Shown here piece after piece: positions 63,655 to 64,000 of a stretch of 64,000 nucleotides of DNA. Positions within the stretch are counted from its first letter, which is position 1, and the number at the start of each line of letters is the position of its first letter. The notes beneath the pieces were generated by a model. That model did not search any database and was not told the origin of the DNA. It saw nothing but the letters and a program-made list of their open reading frames with translations. The position numbers and the translations under genes were made by a program. Source of the stretch: Acholeplasmatales bacterium (GTDB lineage: Bacteria > Bacillota_I > Bacilli_A > Acholeplasmatales > Anaeroplasmataceae); the NCBI GenBank assembly GCA_017542485.1, contig JAFXXC010000077.1, positions 1 through 64,000 on the forward strand, read 5' to 3'.

Positions 63655-64000
63655 ATGAAATTCAAAAATAAGTTAAATGTTGTTATTTTATCTGATTTTG
63701 AAAATTTTAATAAGAACATTAATAAAATATTTGCCCCTCTTCCAATTAAATCAATCAATTTTTCCTTTATCGATTCTATAAGTTTGATTAAGGATATTGT
63801 TGATGCTGATAATGATTTACTAATTATTAATAAAGCAGCCTACACAGAGGATGAGACAAAGGAATTGTTAAAGTATGATTATAATACAATGGGTGTAATT
63901 GTAATTATTGATACATATTTTAAATTTGATTTGTTATTTAAAAATGTAGATAGTGGAATTATTACTATTAGAAGACCTGTTACAGTAAACAAATTTATCG
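63655..64000 (+). CDS. Receiver-like (probable ANTAR) response regulator, 3' truncated
   Basis: Open to the window end, 115 codons visible. The fold pattern is receiver-like: LNVVILSDFENF (strand 1), DNDLLIINKAAYTEDE (strand 3), MGVIVIIDTYF (strand 4), GIITIRRPVTVNKFI (strand 5). The phosphoacceptor Asp at the end of strand 3 is replaced (INK), so it is a pseudo-receiver. Degenerate receivers fused to a C-terminal ANTAR RNA-binding domain are typical neighbours of glnN/amt loci in Firmicutes; the ANTAR part would lie beyond the window. GGGGTG is 9 bases before ATG 63655. Divergent from glnN. Confidence 0.6.
   Translation, partial: MKFKNKLNVVILSDFENFNKNINKIFAPLPIKSINFSFIDSISLIKDIVDADNDLLIINKAAYTEDETKELLKYDYNTMGVIVIIDTYFKFDLLFKNVDSGIITIRRPVTVNKFI

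Overview
The window is about 64 kb of very A+T-rich bacterial DNA, dense with operons. TGA acts as a stop (nusA, mutL, miaA and aroK all end on it) and Trp is TGG, so the code is standard and not the Mycoplasma code. Gene families and gene order (rimP-nusA-ylxR-ylxQ-infB-rbfA, mutS-mutL-miaA, ruvA-ruvB-queA-tgt, yggS-ylmH, lipobox lipoproteins, ComEA/ComEC) point to a low-GC Firmicute, probably an uncultured or deep-branching member of the Bacilli/Erysipelotrichia/Acholeplasma-like assemblage. That placement is inference; no rRNA gene is present. No peptidoglycan gene is seen here, and the one large surface protein is anchored by a C-terminal membrane helix rather than a sortase signal. This fits, but does not prove, a reduced or absent wall.

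Layout. 1-2.5 kb: a truncated gene end, a cluster of palindromes, a small membrane protein, HU and an ankyrin protein. 3-10 kb: a complete oligopeptide ABC importer (oppBCDFA) behind a consensus promoter. 10.1-17.1 kb: translation operon rimP-nusA-ylxR-ylxQ-infB-rbfA, then mrp, gltX and a tRNA-Glu(CTC). 17.2-18.7 kb: AbiE type IV toxin-antitoxin pair. 18.8-24.8 kb: DUF1275 membrane protein, cold-shock protein, comEA-comEC, an FRG-domain protein, yidD and a DJ-1/PfpI protein. 24.9-34.5 kb: tail-anchored SAP-like protein, mutS, mutL, miaA, aroK, aroQ, efp and a CBS/CorC protein. 34.6-43.8 kb: ftsZ, a 1140-residue coiled-coil protein on the other strand, then ruvA-ruvB-queA-ppiB-tgt. 43.9-51.3 kb: two small unknown proteins, a candidate small or leader RNA, yggS-ylmH-mtnN-rnhA, uvrB and an RNA uracil methyltransferase. 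51.4-56.3 kb: a large repeat-bearing surface protein and a lipoprotein nucleotidase. 56.3-64 kb: a nitrogen island on the minus strand (type III glutamine synthetase, ammonium channel fused to PII, asparagine synthetase, PurF) divergent from a receiver/ANTAR-type regulator that runs off the window.

The nitrogen island is the most coherent system. It holds ammonium uptake with a built-in PII sensor, ammonium fixation into glutamine, and two glutamine-consuming amidotransferases. A perfect sigma-A promoter is followed by a leader terminator whose 5' arm can instead form a small A/G hexaloop hairpin of the kind bound by ANTAR proteins, and an apparent ANTAR-type regulator is encoded next door.

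Other items worth attention are the promoter-plus-terminator RNA at 45.08-45.19 kb, whose C-rich loop is perfectly complementary over 10 nt to the oppA leader hairpin; the ~280-residue coiled-coil insertion inside OppF; the giant coiled-coil protein beside ftsZ; the tail-anchored SAP-like protein upstream of mutS; and inverted repeats over the ftsZ and abiE promoters. Several starts were moved downstream from the longest ORF because a Shine-Dalgarno site or family alignment supports it (hup, oppB, ylxQ, mrp, comEC, the FRG gene, yggS, rnhA, uvrB, asnB and others).
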